Below the pieces are notes generated by a model that was not told where the DNA came from, ran no database searches, and was given only the letters and a program-made list of their open reading frames with translations. Positions 11,999 through 25,200 of a stretch of 64,000 bases of DNA are shown here, in pieces (position 1 is the stretch's first letter; the number at the start of each line of letters is the position of its first letter). The position numbers and the translations under genes are program-made. The stretch covers positions 310,001 through 374,000 of the forward strand of contig BCKC01000009.1 of the NCBI GenBank assembly GCA_001600455.1, in the 5' to 3' direction. The stretch comes from Endocalyx cinctus (taxonomy: Eukaryota; Ascomycota; Sordariomycetes; Amphisphaeriales; Apiosporaceae).

Positions 11999-13911
11999 AT
12001 GACGGAGATCGTGATTAGCCAAACCCCGCCCATATTACACGGGCCATCAGAAAAGGAGAAAAAGTATGACAGACAACTGAGATTGTGGGCCGCGAGTGGC
12101 CAGGCCGCCCTCGAATCTGCTCATATACTTCTAATAAACTCTGGTGCCGGCGCTGTCGGTATTGAAACGCTTAAAAATCTCGTCCTACCAGGTAAGTATT
12201 TTATCACCACTTAATGAGAAGCCAAAGAAGAAGAAAAATAAGAATTAACATAATTGCAGGGATCGGACAATTCACTATCGCGGATGATGCGATTGTAGAA
12301 GAAGCAGATCTGGGTGTCAACTTCTTTCTTGACGAGAACTGTCTCGGACGGTCGCGAGCGGAATGTTGCGCAAAATTATTACTAGAAATGAACCCTGAGG
12401 TTAGGGGAGACTGGTTCCCCCGTACTACGGTGAGTTTTCCAGGCACCCCTTTCTGAATATATCAAGTAACGATTATGGAAGCTGATATCAAAGCTTGACA
12501 AAAAAAAAAAAGAAACCTTTGGAAGTGTCAGATCTGCTGGACGGTTCTTCGTCCTTCACGCTGATCATGTACACGAACCCTGTTAAGAAAGAAGATCTGG
12601 CTGCTATCGAGGCGTACGGCGCTAGACACAAGACTCCGGTGGTGTCCATACACTCAGCCGGATTCTACTCGTACTTTCGCTTAGCTCTGCCAGGAACTTT
12701 TCCTATCGTCGACACCCATCCCGAGGTGGAGAAGACGGCCGATCTTCGACTCTTGAACCCTTGGCCGGAGCTTACGCAGTTTGCGGAAGACATGACTAAA
12801 GAAATGGACAACTTGGATGATCACCATCACGGTCATCTGCCTTACGTGGTAATACTACTGCATTATCTCAAACTGTGGAGAGAGTCGCACGATGGGCAAA
12901 ATCCCACTTCCCTCAAGGACAAAAAGGAGTTCGCTAAATTGGTGCAAGGGGGCACGAGGACCAATAACGCCGAAGGTGGCGAAGAAAACTTCCAGGAAGC
13001 CATCGACGCGATCAACAAGAATGTAAAGGTACCCGAGTTGGAATCTGGGGTGTCGGAGGTGTTTAATCATGAAGTAATAGACGAGGTAAGCCGATAAAAG
13101 ACACATATACACTCCACAACAGACTAAATTTCGCTTGATGTGTACTGACATCAGCGCGCGAAGAACGAGCTTCGTTCGGGCTTTTGGGTCATCGCCAGGG
13201 CTATCAAGGCTTTTTACGACAAGCATAACTGTCTCCCGTTACCCGGGTCCTTACCAGATATGAAAGCGCAATCCGGCACTTACGTCAGATTGCAAGGAAT
13301 CTATAAGGCTAAAGCTCGGAAAGACTCAGACGAGGTTCTCGCTACGGTGAGGGCGAGCGAGGGTGGCGAAGATGTCGATCCGATGGAAGTGGATCTGTTC
13401 TGCAAGAATGCTCGATTCGTCAAACTCATAAACGCAAAACCGCTGGAGGGAGATATGGACCAGATGATTGGTAAGTCTTGTCTGTGACGCAACGAGTTAT
13501 ATTCTGAGGAACTAACAGGTCTCTACCCACCCTGTAGAATCTGAGAAAATGAGCGACGAGGCGGCAGAGGCGATGAAGGTGGAGACGGATGGAGCGTTCA
13601 GCCTACCTATGTCCAACCTCCCAATCTACCTGGCGTTATTAGCGACGGCCCACTCACCTACGGCTACGGCTGAGGAAATTACGAATGCCGTCATCAAGAT
13701 GGCCCCAGCAGCATCTTCGTACGAAAGGGTGGTACAGGCTGCCGAGGAAGTCGCCAGAGCCGGAGGCGGGGAGCTTCACAACGTTTCAGCGCTCACTGGC
13801 GGAATGGTGGCCCAAGAAGTGATCAAGATTATCACCAAACAGTACATTCCCATCGACAATACCTGTATCTTTGACGGCATCGGTAGCCGGTGTCAAGTAC
13901 TTCGCTTATAA
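11999..13911 (+). CDS. ula1: NEDD8-activating enzyme E1 regulatory subunit (Ula1/APPBP1/NAE1)
   Basis: Five exons: 11999-12191, 12260-12429, 12513-13085, 13155-13470 and 13538-13911, giving 541 residues, close to the usual length of this subunit in other eukaryotes (about 530). The N-terminus carries the E1 signature YDRQLRLW (residues 23-30), followed by the ThiF-type Rossmann segment INSGAGAVG and the GIGQFTI strand. The C-terminus has the characteristic [18 protein letters not shown] block and ends with FDGIG. With the catalytic partner Uba3 it adenylates NEDD8 (Rub1) and starts cullin neddylation, which activates SCF-type ubiquitin ligases. This subunit lacks the catalytic cysteine, as expected. 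The exon 3 acceptor lies in an A-rich tract (AAAG at 12512) and is the least certain boundary. Confidence 0.93.
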
Positions 13912-16900
13912 AGATGTGGGGACGGGTAACCTCTGGATTGAGTTTGGGGAGAGTTAAAAAAAATGCTGAAAAGGTGTTCGAGAGTTAGGCCCATGCGTTC
14001 GGAGTCCGCATGAACGATCCGAGCTGCCCATGGGGAAAACATTGGAGGGTCTGTGGATACGTTGACAAAAGAAAGCCTGGAAAGCTTGGCGTTGTCGACA
14101 ATTACTACCTACTCTCACCAAATTTTCATCTTTGAAGACGAAGGTGGAGACGTCATGTCGGACCGTAGGCCCTTGCAGTAACCTTAAGAGTCCTTCAATG
14201 ACATTGCAACTAGCTTTTTTCTTCTTCCCCTTGTACCTGACCAACCGACCTATGACTGTCACTAGGAATGGAGACAACGAGTTAGTCGGCTGAACTGAAG
14301 ATGAATTACGATAAAGACGGATTTCAAGGTATTTTGCATCTAAGTATGTCATAAGCTTAACCAAAATTACCTGTAGAAAAGAGAATATGCCACCTATTAA
14401 GAACAAGGTAGCCCAAATAATACCGACTGAATTTCTTTCTTCGCCCCCCCTCTCCGTCCCCAATACTACCTATGCGGTTTGAAGGCCATTTATATATTGC
14501 CTATATTGCATCTTTCGTCCTAGTGGGATTTTTCTCTTAGCAGGTATACAGACACAGAGAGAGAAAAACACACACACAAGTCATACACACAATCACAAAA
14601 TGTCCATTCATTTTTGATCTTATTGTCGCTCTTACGTAGTCGTTTCATTTTTCCGAGATTTGGCCCCCCCTTAGCTTTCATGCCTTTTGCCCGTTGGTCT
14701 AAGAGCTATGGTACGAAGAGCGCCGGTTGGTGGACGAAGATGTTGGCTTACCTTGCTTATTCGCATTCGATTCATCGAGCCCCCCTCCCCTCTCTACCCT
14801 CCTTGATATTGACGATCTCCTGCGATGATAATATTCCTAGGTTACATGATATGCCTTACCCCAATACCCCGAATTTACTACATATCCAAACCACAAAGTC
14901 AGTGATCGCCCCTGACCTAGTGTAAATCAGGATAAGTCTCCAAAGAAAAAAAAAAAAGAAAAAAAAAAGTAGGGGACCTTTTATAAGATCTTCCTGCCCG
15001 CTTCCTTCTTTTCTCCAAGGGTACATCGGCGATACCTTTCGATACGGCTTCCCTCTCAAAGTCTGGTATGGATGATGAAAGAAAAACAACAGCCTCTTTC
15101 GGTTAACAGTATATCCGACTCTCTACCACAGTAACACGCATATTAATTGGGTCAGGTGGGCCAGTGACTGTCATCGCTTATCGGCCAATTATCTGTATTG
15201 TCTCTTTCTCTGTTCTTCTTTCGTAATTCTTTTTTTGCTTTCTCATCATCCTCCCTTCGTTAGGAGCTGAAGGTTTCACTTTTTCCCTCTTCCTTCTCTC
15301 GATAATGCAGAGCTGGAGATAACGTCCGAAATGGATAGCCAAGGATTCTTACTTTGCCTGTTAGGGGATCACCCTTGGTTCCCCAAAGACGCCCAACGGT
15401 ACGAAACCGGTAACGACGTCGTCGATCAGGAAACTACCCCTAAATCGACGTTTCCTTTTCTTCTACCATATTCCTTAGACCGTAAAAATAGGCATGCTAC
15501 GAGTGGACGGCAATATTAACACGTACTACCTAAGGTTAGGTAACCATCTAACCGGCATTGCGCGCTGTCGGCTTCGAGCCAATCATCCCGCCCCCCCTAT
15601 CGACTCCTCTTCAAAACAGGCATGGAAGAATTTCGGTCATTTTCCCGAGAAGCATTTCCAACCAGTAGCTGACCGTACGTTGCGATACAGCACGTGGTCT
15701 TTGCTCGAAATCAGGCCTTCTCTCTCGTCTCCATGTTTCTTTCCCCTTCTCTTCTATACCCGTCGCCCTCGTTTTAATATCCGCATAAGCCAATAGAGGC
15801 CGGCACGGAGTAAGTAATCAACCGCTGATTGGCCCCGAGAGGTTCTAGGTACGTTTTGATGACGAGACCGCGAACGAATTAATATCTTTTCATCGCCTCG
15901 TCCCATGTGATAATCCTGACCTTTGCCCAATTTCAAAATCTCAAGATCAGGGCATATATATGAACTATGAATTAAAATAATAAGCCCAGAGCCGTTTCTA
16001 GCCTTGGAAGTCTTTATTCTCTTCTGCAACTAAGCGATGCTGATGAATTATACGACACATCGCTCATAGCATACATAATTCTAGACGGTGCTCTTTTTTT
16101 TTTTTTTGCCTCTCTTCATTTATTACCCTGTTATCCTGTAGGTTCAAATAGGGATAACGCGACTCCAAGAAAAAAATTACGGTGTAGTGAGATATATAGT
16201 AGAGTATATATTATGCAGGGAATTGATCTGAGCTGGCTAGTCAACCGTTCAAGTCTACGAACTGGATAGTACTACATCCATGTATGGCAAGATCCCAATT
16301 GAACCCTTACAGCCTCTTTTTTTCTTTTTTTTCTCTAATTCTTTATCCTTCGTTCTTGTGGATTCTCATGTGTGGATTTGATACTACATCGTCTGGGTAA
16401 AGAAGAACTAGGACAGGTAAAAACGTTGGGTATGCTATATAATCACCTTGCAGGTGACAGACGCCCATGCTTCTTGTCTTCCTCGCTAGACAAGGACAGA
16501 AAGCAGAAAAGAGAAAAAAGAAGACTTGCCAAGATGCTCGCTTTTCCTCGGTTTCCACAATTCTTCTCTCTTGATATCTCACTAACCTTAGAGAAACGGT
16601 GATCAGGCCTTTGAATGGAGGCTTAAGCGAAGATATGCAAGAGACTAACGGCTACTTCTTTATATAAATAAATAGAGTCACCATTAATTTTATTAATAAA
16701 CCACGTCGTCATTTTTTAATTTTTATTTTATTTTATTTTTCTTGTATCTGCTTCTTACAATGATGATTATACCCCGGCCCAATGTTACAGTTAACCAAGC
16801 GAGATATTGTGGGGTAGATCTCTTTGCTTCTGACTGGAGGAGAGACATGCGCAGGAACTGATCCTCGCGACCATAGATCACCGAGGTAGGGTAGGGGCTC

Positions 16901-19605
16901 ATACGCCGTTGATCCGGAGTAAAAACAGTTTGGAGCCGGTTAAGGGTTCTTTATATTCGTTGAAGAAAAGAGATGAACAGAGAGAGAGAGAGAGAAAAAA
17001 TCAGGTGAGGTATGAACAGCAACTTTCCGTCGATCATATCACATTGATCAAAATTTATCCACTCTGTTGTCTACGCTACAAGGAAATGCGTTGCACACGA
17101 TTGATAGATCGACTCTGATTCATTCATTCACCTACTCACTTTGTAATATCCGGCCGAGTTTCACTTTTTTTTTTTTTTTTTTTTCAGTTCTTCTACTCAT
17201 ACTACATGTGTCTGTATATTATACTAGACAGGTAGGTAATGTAGGAGGTGTCGGCCCTATATAATGCCAAGATGAGTATATAATCCCGTACCGTTACTCC
17301 GAAGTACTTAAACCTAGGTAAGTTAGTAAGGCCGCTGGTCGGATTAACTACCTAGGTATTTGATTATCATGTATACTTTCGATCCCTTTCTTCTACTTCT
17401 CTCATCAACCTAAGACGTTTCAGTTCACTTTATACCTCGGGAAAGTCTGAATTGAGTAAGTTAGTAAGCAGATGGCGGTCTCGTCTATAGGAAAAGAAGA
17501 AAGTCTTATAATTACGCAGACTCTTCATAAGACAATCCGTCATGGCATAAATCATAAATGAGTTACATGTCGTTTAAAAATGCCCCAGAAGTGATCCAGT
17601 CTGGCACTTATCTGCACATGCACTCACTAGTGTATATACACATATATATAATATGTGCTATTCATGGCACATAATATGGGGATTTTAATAGTACTCTCAC
17701 ATATACCCATTATAAAAAAATGTCGTGGATATATATTAAGTCGAGACTCTTGTTCCCTTCCACCATTGGATCAGAGTAGCGGATATCTGGGGCATTCTAA
17801 TCGATCCTGCATTTTCTCTCTGTCTCTCTTCCTCTCCCTCTCCCACTACCTCTGACCTTGATACTCTAATAATTTGCCCCCCGATCTTTTCTCATACCAT
17901 CCAATACTACTATTCCCACAGGTCCCAGGCGGTTCGCTGGCGCGGCCAAGTCTCTCGTATCGCTGTGAAAAGAAATGGGGTTACCTATTTCAATCCTAAT
18001 ATAGTTTAAATATATAAATGGTGAGATAAAAGGGTTACCATAGTCATACCATAAAGTCAACTAAACCATTTCTTTTCTTCTGGAAAGGAAAAAAAGGAGT
18101 TAGGGTTTTTGGTAGATCTAGTTTATCCTTTTTCTTTTCTTTCTTTCTGTTATGTTCTCTCGTTGTAACGTCTTTCACGGATACTTGCGAGTCTGGCCGG
18201 CTGATCCTGATCGGATTAACCAAAGAATGGAAAGGATATACCTTGGTGTTCCCCATAGAATAACAAGGGTCGACGGGAAAGCCCTCCTAACGATCCATCC
18301 AATGAAAATCGGGGATACCTTCGAATCGGAGTGGACCTATTCAAGTACATAGTATACTCCCTGTTGTTATACTTTTTTTCTTTTTTTTTTTTTTTTCTTA
18401 TTACACCCCCCCTGAAGGTTGTTCTCCAAATCAGTACCTCGTACCCGCTCATTATAGTATACATCCCGTAGGGTTAGGTACTTCCAGGGATTGTTGTGGC
18501 TTTTCTTTCCCCTTTATATGCGTATACCACGGCACGTATACTATTAGAAGCCTAGGATTTGAGAGGCGCGCAATGCTAAACAAAAATGTCCCATTCTACG
18601 CGTGAATTTCCCATCCCATGAATGCCTCGTGGTTTCGTATAGACATATTCGTGTGAGGTCACCCCTTGCTTTTGGACAACACAACAAAAAACTTGCTGTT
18701 TATTCGACTGAGATAGTAGGAGCTTTTCGTCCTTGATTTTTTCTTTAAAGTGTTTATTCGAAACTCTGTGGTATCGTATCATAGAGGCATAATGTCGGTA
18801 ATGTCTACGATATGTTGCTTGGTTCTTGAAATGAATAATGTTGCACCTTATCCCATATTCCAAACGTGGATTAAACCTATCTGGTTTTCTATACATAACC
18901 AAAAAAGAAAATTGACCAGCGCTTTCCACCTTCGTGGCGCCCAGCCGTTCACTTAGTGGGATCGCCAGTTATGGTTCGAAAGGATGCGGCATTGAAATCT
19001 TGACATGCACTCTAATCCACACCTCCCGTCCGTATTTCATGTTGTTCTGGTCGCCAGCACGTTCCTTGTACCTAACGTAACCAAATCTTTATCCACCCCT
19101 ACGCTGCGCTACGTGACCTATAGCTGTCACACTTTTTTCGGAGATCTGGGGTTTGGGGGTATAAGTGCGATTTCTTATAGCCCTCTCTCTTCGTACCTGA
19201 CCAAGCACAAAGCACCTTATCCTCCCCCTTGCAATACAACCTTACTCCACGTAAATTTATTGCCAACTTATTCCATCTCCACATTCCCCACGATATAGAA
19301 ATTATGGGGGGGCGAGTGAGGAGTGGAGGGATGTGGAAGAGAAGGCACAGAAAATATTAAAAGACCAAGATCATATGCTATATAAAGCTTTACCCTCGCC
19401 CACCCACTTCCTGTCGGTCATTGTCGGTCGAAATAAAATTTCTTACGCATTGGAATTCTCGATCTTGAAAGAGTCTTTTCATTATATCTTGATATCAACT
19501 TCGAACACCAAACGTCACTTCGCTGCTTTAAAAGTTCCTTTTCACCGAGCTTACGGCACAAGTACTAACTGACCGTGAATAATAACCTCGGTCCCTTTAG
19601 CCAAT
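13912..19605. other. 5.7 kb intergenic region without recognisable genes
   Basis: Long AT-rich stretch upstream of the zinc-cluster regulator. Short open frames exist on both strands but none has plausible composition, introns or family resemblance. It holds long homopolymer T tracts (16093-16107, 17166-17185, about 18369-18400), a GA repeat near 16980-16997, TA-rich blocks near 17635-17655, and copies of the palindrome CCTAGGTA (17313-17320, 17349-17358). Part of it is presumably a long promoter of the regulator at 19606. No RNA gene or transposon coding sequence was found. Confidence 0.5.
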
Positions 19606-22233
19606 ATGGCACCCAGCATCCCAATTCCCACCCAGGGTGGAATGTTTCACACTTGTAAGTTAATTAGATAAACAAGACAAGAGCTTTCCGGGCGTGGTTT
19701 GGTTAACGAGTGAAATCTGTTTACTATAGTCCAAGGGGTTACTCCTCGGAAACAGTCGACGGACTCTGCAGACGGTGCCAAGACGAGCGGTAGTGGCACG
19801 GCGAAGAGGATCACCACACCACATGCATGCGCAGAATGCAAGCGCAGAAAAATGTAGGGCTCGTGCTACATTGTCGTCATAAGTCAAAATAACTGATGTC
19901 GGTTTTTTTTCTCCTTTACTAGTCGCTGCGATGGTCAACAACCTTGTGGCCAGTGCCTGTCGAGCCGGGCACCTAAAAGATGTTTTTACGACAAGCATCG
20001 ACAGAGGGTAATACCTTCTAGAAAGTATGTAGACCTTTTTTCTCTTTTCTTAAAAAAAGAATACACATTTTCGCCTCTTTTCTAACGTGAACAAAATAGA
20101 ACTCTCGAGGCTCTATCTCAATCCCTAGAAGAATGCAGATCAATTCTGAAGCGATTATTTCCCAACCACGAGGTACAAGCCTTGCTCCCGTTACCTCGGC
20201 AAGAACTTCTCAACCTTCTCGACCGCCCCCTCGACACCATCAACGCACTTCCCTCCCCACCTCTACATACCTCTCCCCTCTCGGGCGACATTGGATCGCC
20301 TACCCTCTCGGGCTCCGAGGCGGGGATCAACTCGCTCGAACAGATGCCGTCCCGCGACATAGAATGGGACGAGGAGCGTCGCGGCCGCGACCCCATCCCG
20401 GCCGAAGCGGACGACGTCAACGCGCTCTCCCTCTCGGTGGACCGGCAGGCGTCCTACCTCGGAGCCTCGTCGATCAAGGCCGCGCTCATGGTGATGCTCA
20501 AGGTGCAGCCAGGCCTTCGAGGATCCCTGACGCCGCCGCTCAACAGCGTCGAGATAGCTCACAACATGCCGATTATGAGGCAAAAGGTCGCCAACCCCAA
20601 AGAACCGCAACGGGTGCCGTGGTCGTGGAAGGGACAGACTCTGATCGACGCCTACTTCAAGCGCGTGCACGTATTCATTCCCATGCTGGACGAAGCCTCG
20701 TTCCGAGCCGACTATTTGGAAGGTCAGCGGTGCGACGCTCCTTGGCTCGCCCTCCTCAACATGGTTTTCGCCATGGGCAGTATCGTGGCCATGAAGTCGG
20801 ACGACTACAACCACCTCAACTACTACACCCGGGCCATGGAGTACTTGCCCATGGACTCATTCGGCAGTAGCCACATCGAGACCGTCCAGGCCCTCGCCCT
20901 CATCGGCGGTTACTACTTGCACTACATCAACCGCCCGAACATGGCCAACGCCGTCGTCGGCGCGGCCATCCGCATGGCGAGCGCCCTAGGTCTACACCGA
21001 GAAAGCTTAGCGCACACGACGCATAGCTCGACGTGCAACAACACCAACAGCAGCAGCAACGAGATCGCCGCGGCCGAGACCCGCCGCCGCACGTGGTGGA
21101 GCCTGTTCTGCCTCGACACGTGGGCGACGACGACGATGGGCCGACCGTCCTTCGGCCGCTGGGGACCCGCGATCAACATCCGCCCGCCCGAGACGGGCGT
21201 GACCTCGGGCCGCGACTCGGCCCAGCACGCGGGGATCCTGCCGCTGATCGAGAACATCAAGTTCTGCAAGATCGCGACGGGGATCCAGGACATGCTCGCG
21301 ATCTCTCCCTTGCTCCGGACCGAGGACCGGTGCAACCTCGACGGCCAGCTCGTCAGCTGGTACAGCAGCCTGCCGTGGCTGCTGCGGACGAGCGACCCCT
21401 GCGCCGAGCCTTTGTATATCGCCCGGTGCATCATGAAGTGGCGGTACCAGAACCTGCGGATGCTGCTGCACCGGCCGGTCCTCCTCAACCTCGCCAGCAG
21501 CGGGGCCTCGCACGCGGCCGAGCACGACATCGCGGCCATCGAGGCCTGCCGCGACCTCGCGAAGCAGACGATCGAGGACATCGCCCGGGAGTGGACCCGG
21601 AACCAGATGTCCGGCTGGAACGCCGTCTGGTTCCTCTACCAGGCCGCCATGATCCCCCTGGTCTCCATCTTCTGGCAGTGGGACAGCCCGCGCGTGCCCG
21701 ACTGGCAGAAGCAGATCGAGACCATCCTCGAGCTCCTCGAGGCTATGGAGGACTGGTCCCTCGCCGCCCGTCGGTCTCGCGAGGTCGTCTGGCGCATGTA
21801 CGAGGCCTCGAGGCAGCTGGAGCCCGGGATGCGGGCCGCTGCTGCCGCTGCCGCCGCCCAGCAGGCGCATAATAGCAGCGGTTCGAACAACATCAATAAC
21901 TTGCAGATCGTCACGGACAACGGAGCTTTACTGCCCCTCGGGGCCGATGGCTCGGACCTGCACATGTCGCCCATCGGGCTCGAGCCCGAGGGTTTTGGAG
22001 GCATGCTGGGCATGTTGGACCAGCACGGCTTGTGGGACTTGGATGGTATGCTATGGGGTGGGCCTGAAGAGATGGAGTGGGCGCAGCAACAATTCCTTAA
22101 CTTGCATGACGGCGGTATGTCATCGCTAGGAGCGGCCTCGGGCGCTCCGTTAGGCACCCCCGGCTCCGCCTACCCTCATATGCCTATGGGACCTCCCACA
22201 CCAGCTACGGCTACGTTCCCCTTCGTGCATTAA
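19606..22233 (+). CDS. Zn(II)2Cys6 transcription factor with fungal-specific middle homology domain
   Basis: Four exons: 19606-19654, 19730-19853, 19923-20024 and 20100-22233, giving 802 residues; the three small 5' introns split the DNA-binding region. The binuclear cluster is complete: C50, C53, C60, C66, C69 and C78 (spacing C-x2-C-x6-C-x5-C-x2-C-x8-C), with the basic stretch KRRKIRC. A linker and short coiled coil follow. The Fungal_trans-like domain at about residues 265-500 includes the typical NMANAVVGAAIRMASALGLH helix and the RRRTWWSLFCLDTW block. The C-terminal part has Ala and Ser/Asn runs (about 665-690), Gly/Met-rich and Pro-rich segments, likely activation regions. It is a nuclear sequence-specific regulator. 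The target pathway cannot be named, and the nearest genes are kilobases away. Exon 4 is strikingly GC-rich beside AT-rich flanks. Confidence 0.92.
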
Positions 22234-25200
22234 AAAAAAAAAAAAACTTTTTCTTGTCTTTCAGATTTTTTCGCGATGATGATACGATTATGTAACGAAA
22301 CGACGGAAAGGATTTTCTCTCTCATCGTCTTGCTTGTACGTGTGTGTACGACTAAGTCTGGTTCTTTTTATGGCATTTCCCTTTAAACATTACTGTATAT
22401 ACATGGATATCCTCAGAAGAGCTTTCACGATGATGATGATGTCGATGAAGATGATTTTTTGGGAGGTTATCTGTTATTAAGCAAGCGTTTATTTTATTAC
22501 TGTCTTTTCTAGTCTAACTTCAAAAATTACGGTGTGTTCTATTGTCTTGGGAATGAATGATAGAGAAAACAAAACTCTGGATGTTAGGTACTCCACTCGA
22601 AAGAGTCTACAATGCCAAGTCAAACCGAAAAAAAAAACCTTTTTCAACTTAAGCTATTATCTTCAGTCATATTTGCTTGAACTTTGTGCTTGAATTTGTG
22701 CTAAGACCTGATCGCATCTTTCGGCAAGGGTAGCCATGTTTACTTAGATTGGGGAAAGTATAGGGGTACGAACTTTGGGGGTTAACTTACAGAAAAAGGG
22801 GTTAAACCTAACGCGACGGGCCGGCGGCTCCACGGAGGTAGGCGGCTAGTCAGGTCGAAAAACATAGGACGAACTCCATAGCTATTAAACTTTTGGAGAC
22901 TTGACAAAAATATCACCTGTTTTCTGAGGGGAACGTCGAGCGTGGCATGGTTCCTAAATCATACCAGGATCGTGACAACTTACCGCAAAAGACAGTGCAC
23001 GCCGCCCAGTGCAGTCGATCTGCTCCTAATGAAGTCTTGTTCACCACCAAGTACCTAGCTAGAACATGTAGAGAATGGCGAAAACGTATAAAGATCGACG
23101 ACTGCCCTGAGATGTAAATTCTCACTCTGCACGCCATCTCCAAGAACGGGTAGACCGAGAATCTGGGGTTTTGGGGTAGCGATCTTGGCGAGAGGGAATC
23201 ATACATAAGATGCCCATTCTCTTTACGAGGTCCTTGGGTTGGTGAAGGAGGAATATGCTAGTACAGAGAAGAAGCGTCGTATCGGCCCCGATCGGGGTGG
23301 TATGCCTAGGATGGCTCGCGCTGCCTGCTATTACTCCACCTCATAAGTGGATATCGTCGGCCTCGCGAAACTGATGGCGATCTCTCTTCCCGTCTTGGAG
23401 AAAGTGAGTATTGGGGGTGGTGATGATGGGCAAACAAGGCATAGGATTATAAATTGGATCAGGGTGGCTGTAGCTAGCCGGCAGGCTTCAGAGGCGCTTA
23501 GGATCAATCAGGTTTCGTTCTACTGTCATGAAGTTAAAGCAAAGGTGACGAGCCAGTGGGCGTATATGTGTGTGTGCGTGTGTGTGTGTGTGTGTGGATA
23601 AGAAAGAGCCTAGTTTTTTTTTTCCGATTGGGAGGAATTATTTTTTTTCTTTCTTTTTTGTTTGACGCAGGCACGACGAGGCAGGTTTCCAGAAACGATA
23701 CACTACTCGCCATTCAACCATATCGTGATTCGCGCCTCTGTCACTGAGGGGAAAGGGGGGGAGAGGTATCTCACATGATAACTCCAGTGCACTCCGCCCG
23801 AGCCTTGGCCGCAGGTAAGTAAAAAAAGAAAAAGGGTAACGAAAATATGTTTTATTGGCTGAAACAAGACGGGGAAATTATGTTGCATGAAACCCCATGG
23901 AGAACTTAGTCACTGGGGAAAAGACAGAGTGGGTATCGAATCATGCAATATGGACTTTCGGCCCGCAGCGAATTTGCTTTTTGTAGGGTGGGAGAAAGTA
24001 ACTTTATACCACGTCTCCCACGCCCCGGTAACGCTTCCCGAAAGGGTTTTATAGCGATGCTACTTCAACATCACCATTTACGCGCCGTCTTTCCCCTTGC
24101 TGAAAAGCCAGGATACGACAGGGGAAACGCGGGTTCATCCTGTCTGTTGCTGATCGGCGTCTGTGGGGATAAGAATCTGACTGCACTAGTAAAAGAAAAT
24201 ATAGGTGAGGAATTTTCAGACGATTCGCAAAGAAGTACAAAAAGAGGATGAGATGGGTCCAAAAAAATGGGGTGGGTACATAAACGAATGATGCACCGTA
24301 GTCAGGAGACGTCTCGCTTAAAGTTTACAAGGTATAGTGACTGTAATTATGATGAAAGAGAGCAACGCGGTGTGAATATAATATAATGGCCCCTTTTAGC
24401 GAAGAAGGTTGTGAAGATCTATCGTGAGGTGTTATAATTGTAATCAGGTGAATGTGGGGTTAGGAATCTCGTCTGTTGGAATATCAACTTTCCAGGAGCC
24501 GACACAACAATTCTCTATTATTATCCCTTATCCGAAGTATAACGTTGGCAGATTGAATGATATGATGTTGAAAGACGTTTCGCGAAATATCGCGGCTGGT
24601 TCGATTGGAGTAAAAATGACTTATGTTGTGCTGCTCGAGACGCATATTTCTCCTGTTTTCTTTTAACAGGTGGCAGATTAGGTGATGACAGGGCTGCATG
24701 TTGCCGTGCGAGACAGCAGCAGCGAATCGTGAACCCAAGGCCACCCAAGCACCATGAATGATCTGACATGACATGTCGCCACCGCACGCATGTATATGCT
24801 GTTAAACTGTGGCTGAAATGCTTATCATGTCGTCACCCGTCTTTTTCTTCTCCTGCCCCTTGCCCCCTCTGCCCCTGTCTCTTCGGCATATGCCCCCCAG
24901 CACATGTACAAGAGTTAGTGTATATAGTATAAGTAGCTTGTGTAGCCCTTTACTTGTTGTGATATACGGTGTGATAAAGAAAGACATGTTTCTTCCATCA
25001 ATCTTATCTATGACTTGGACACCCAATCAAATCATCTCTTTTTAACTTCGATTCACTTTTTACATCCGTGGACAGCGAAATGTTATTCACCATCGATATT
25101 TTTTTGCTGACCCAGGTCAGCTCCATCCAACTCAGAGATTGAATCCCGCGTCTAGCCCAACTTTGTTCTGGACCCTACTCACATTTCGTTTAATCAGGCG

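Noticed and set aside
14000..19600. Intact transposon filling the large gap
   Set aside because: No transposase, reverse transcriptase, integrase frame, terminal repeats or target duplications could be seen.
21007..21872. Two long frames overlapping the transcription factor (minus 21870-21007, plus 21033-21872)
   Set aside because: Arg/Pro/Asp/Gly-rich translations produced by GC-rich third positions of the real exon; shadows.
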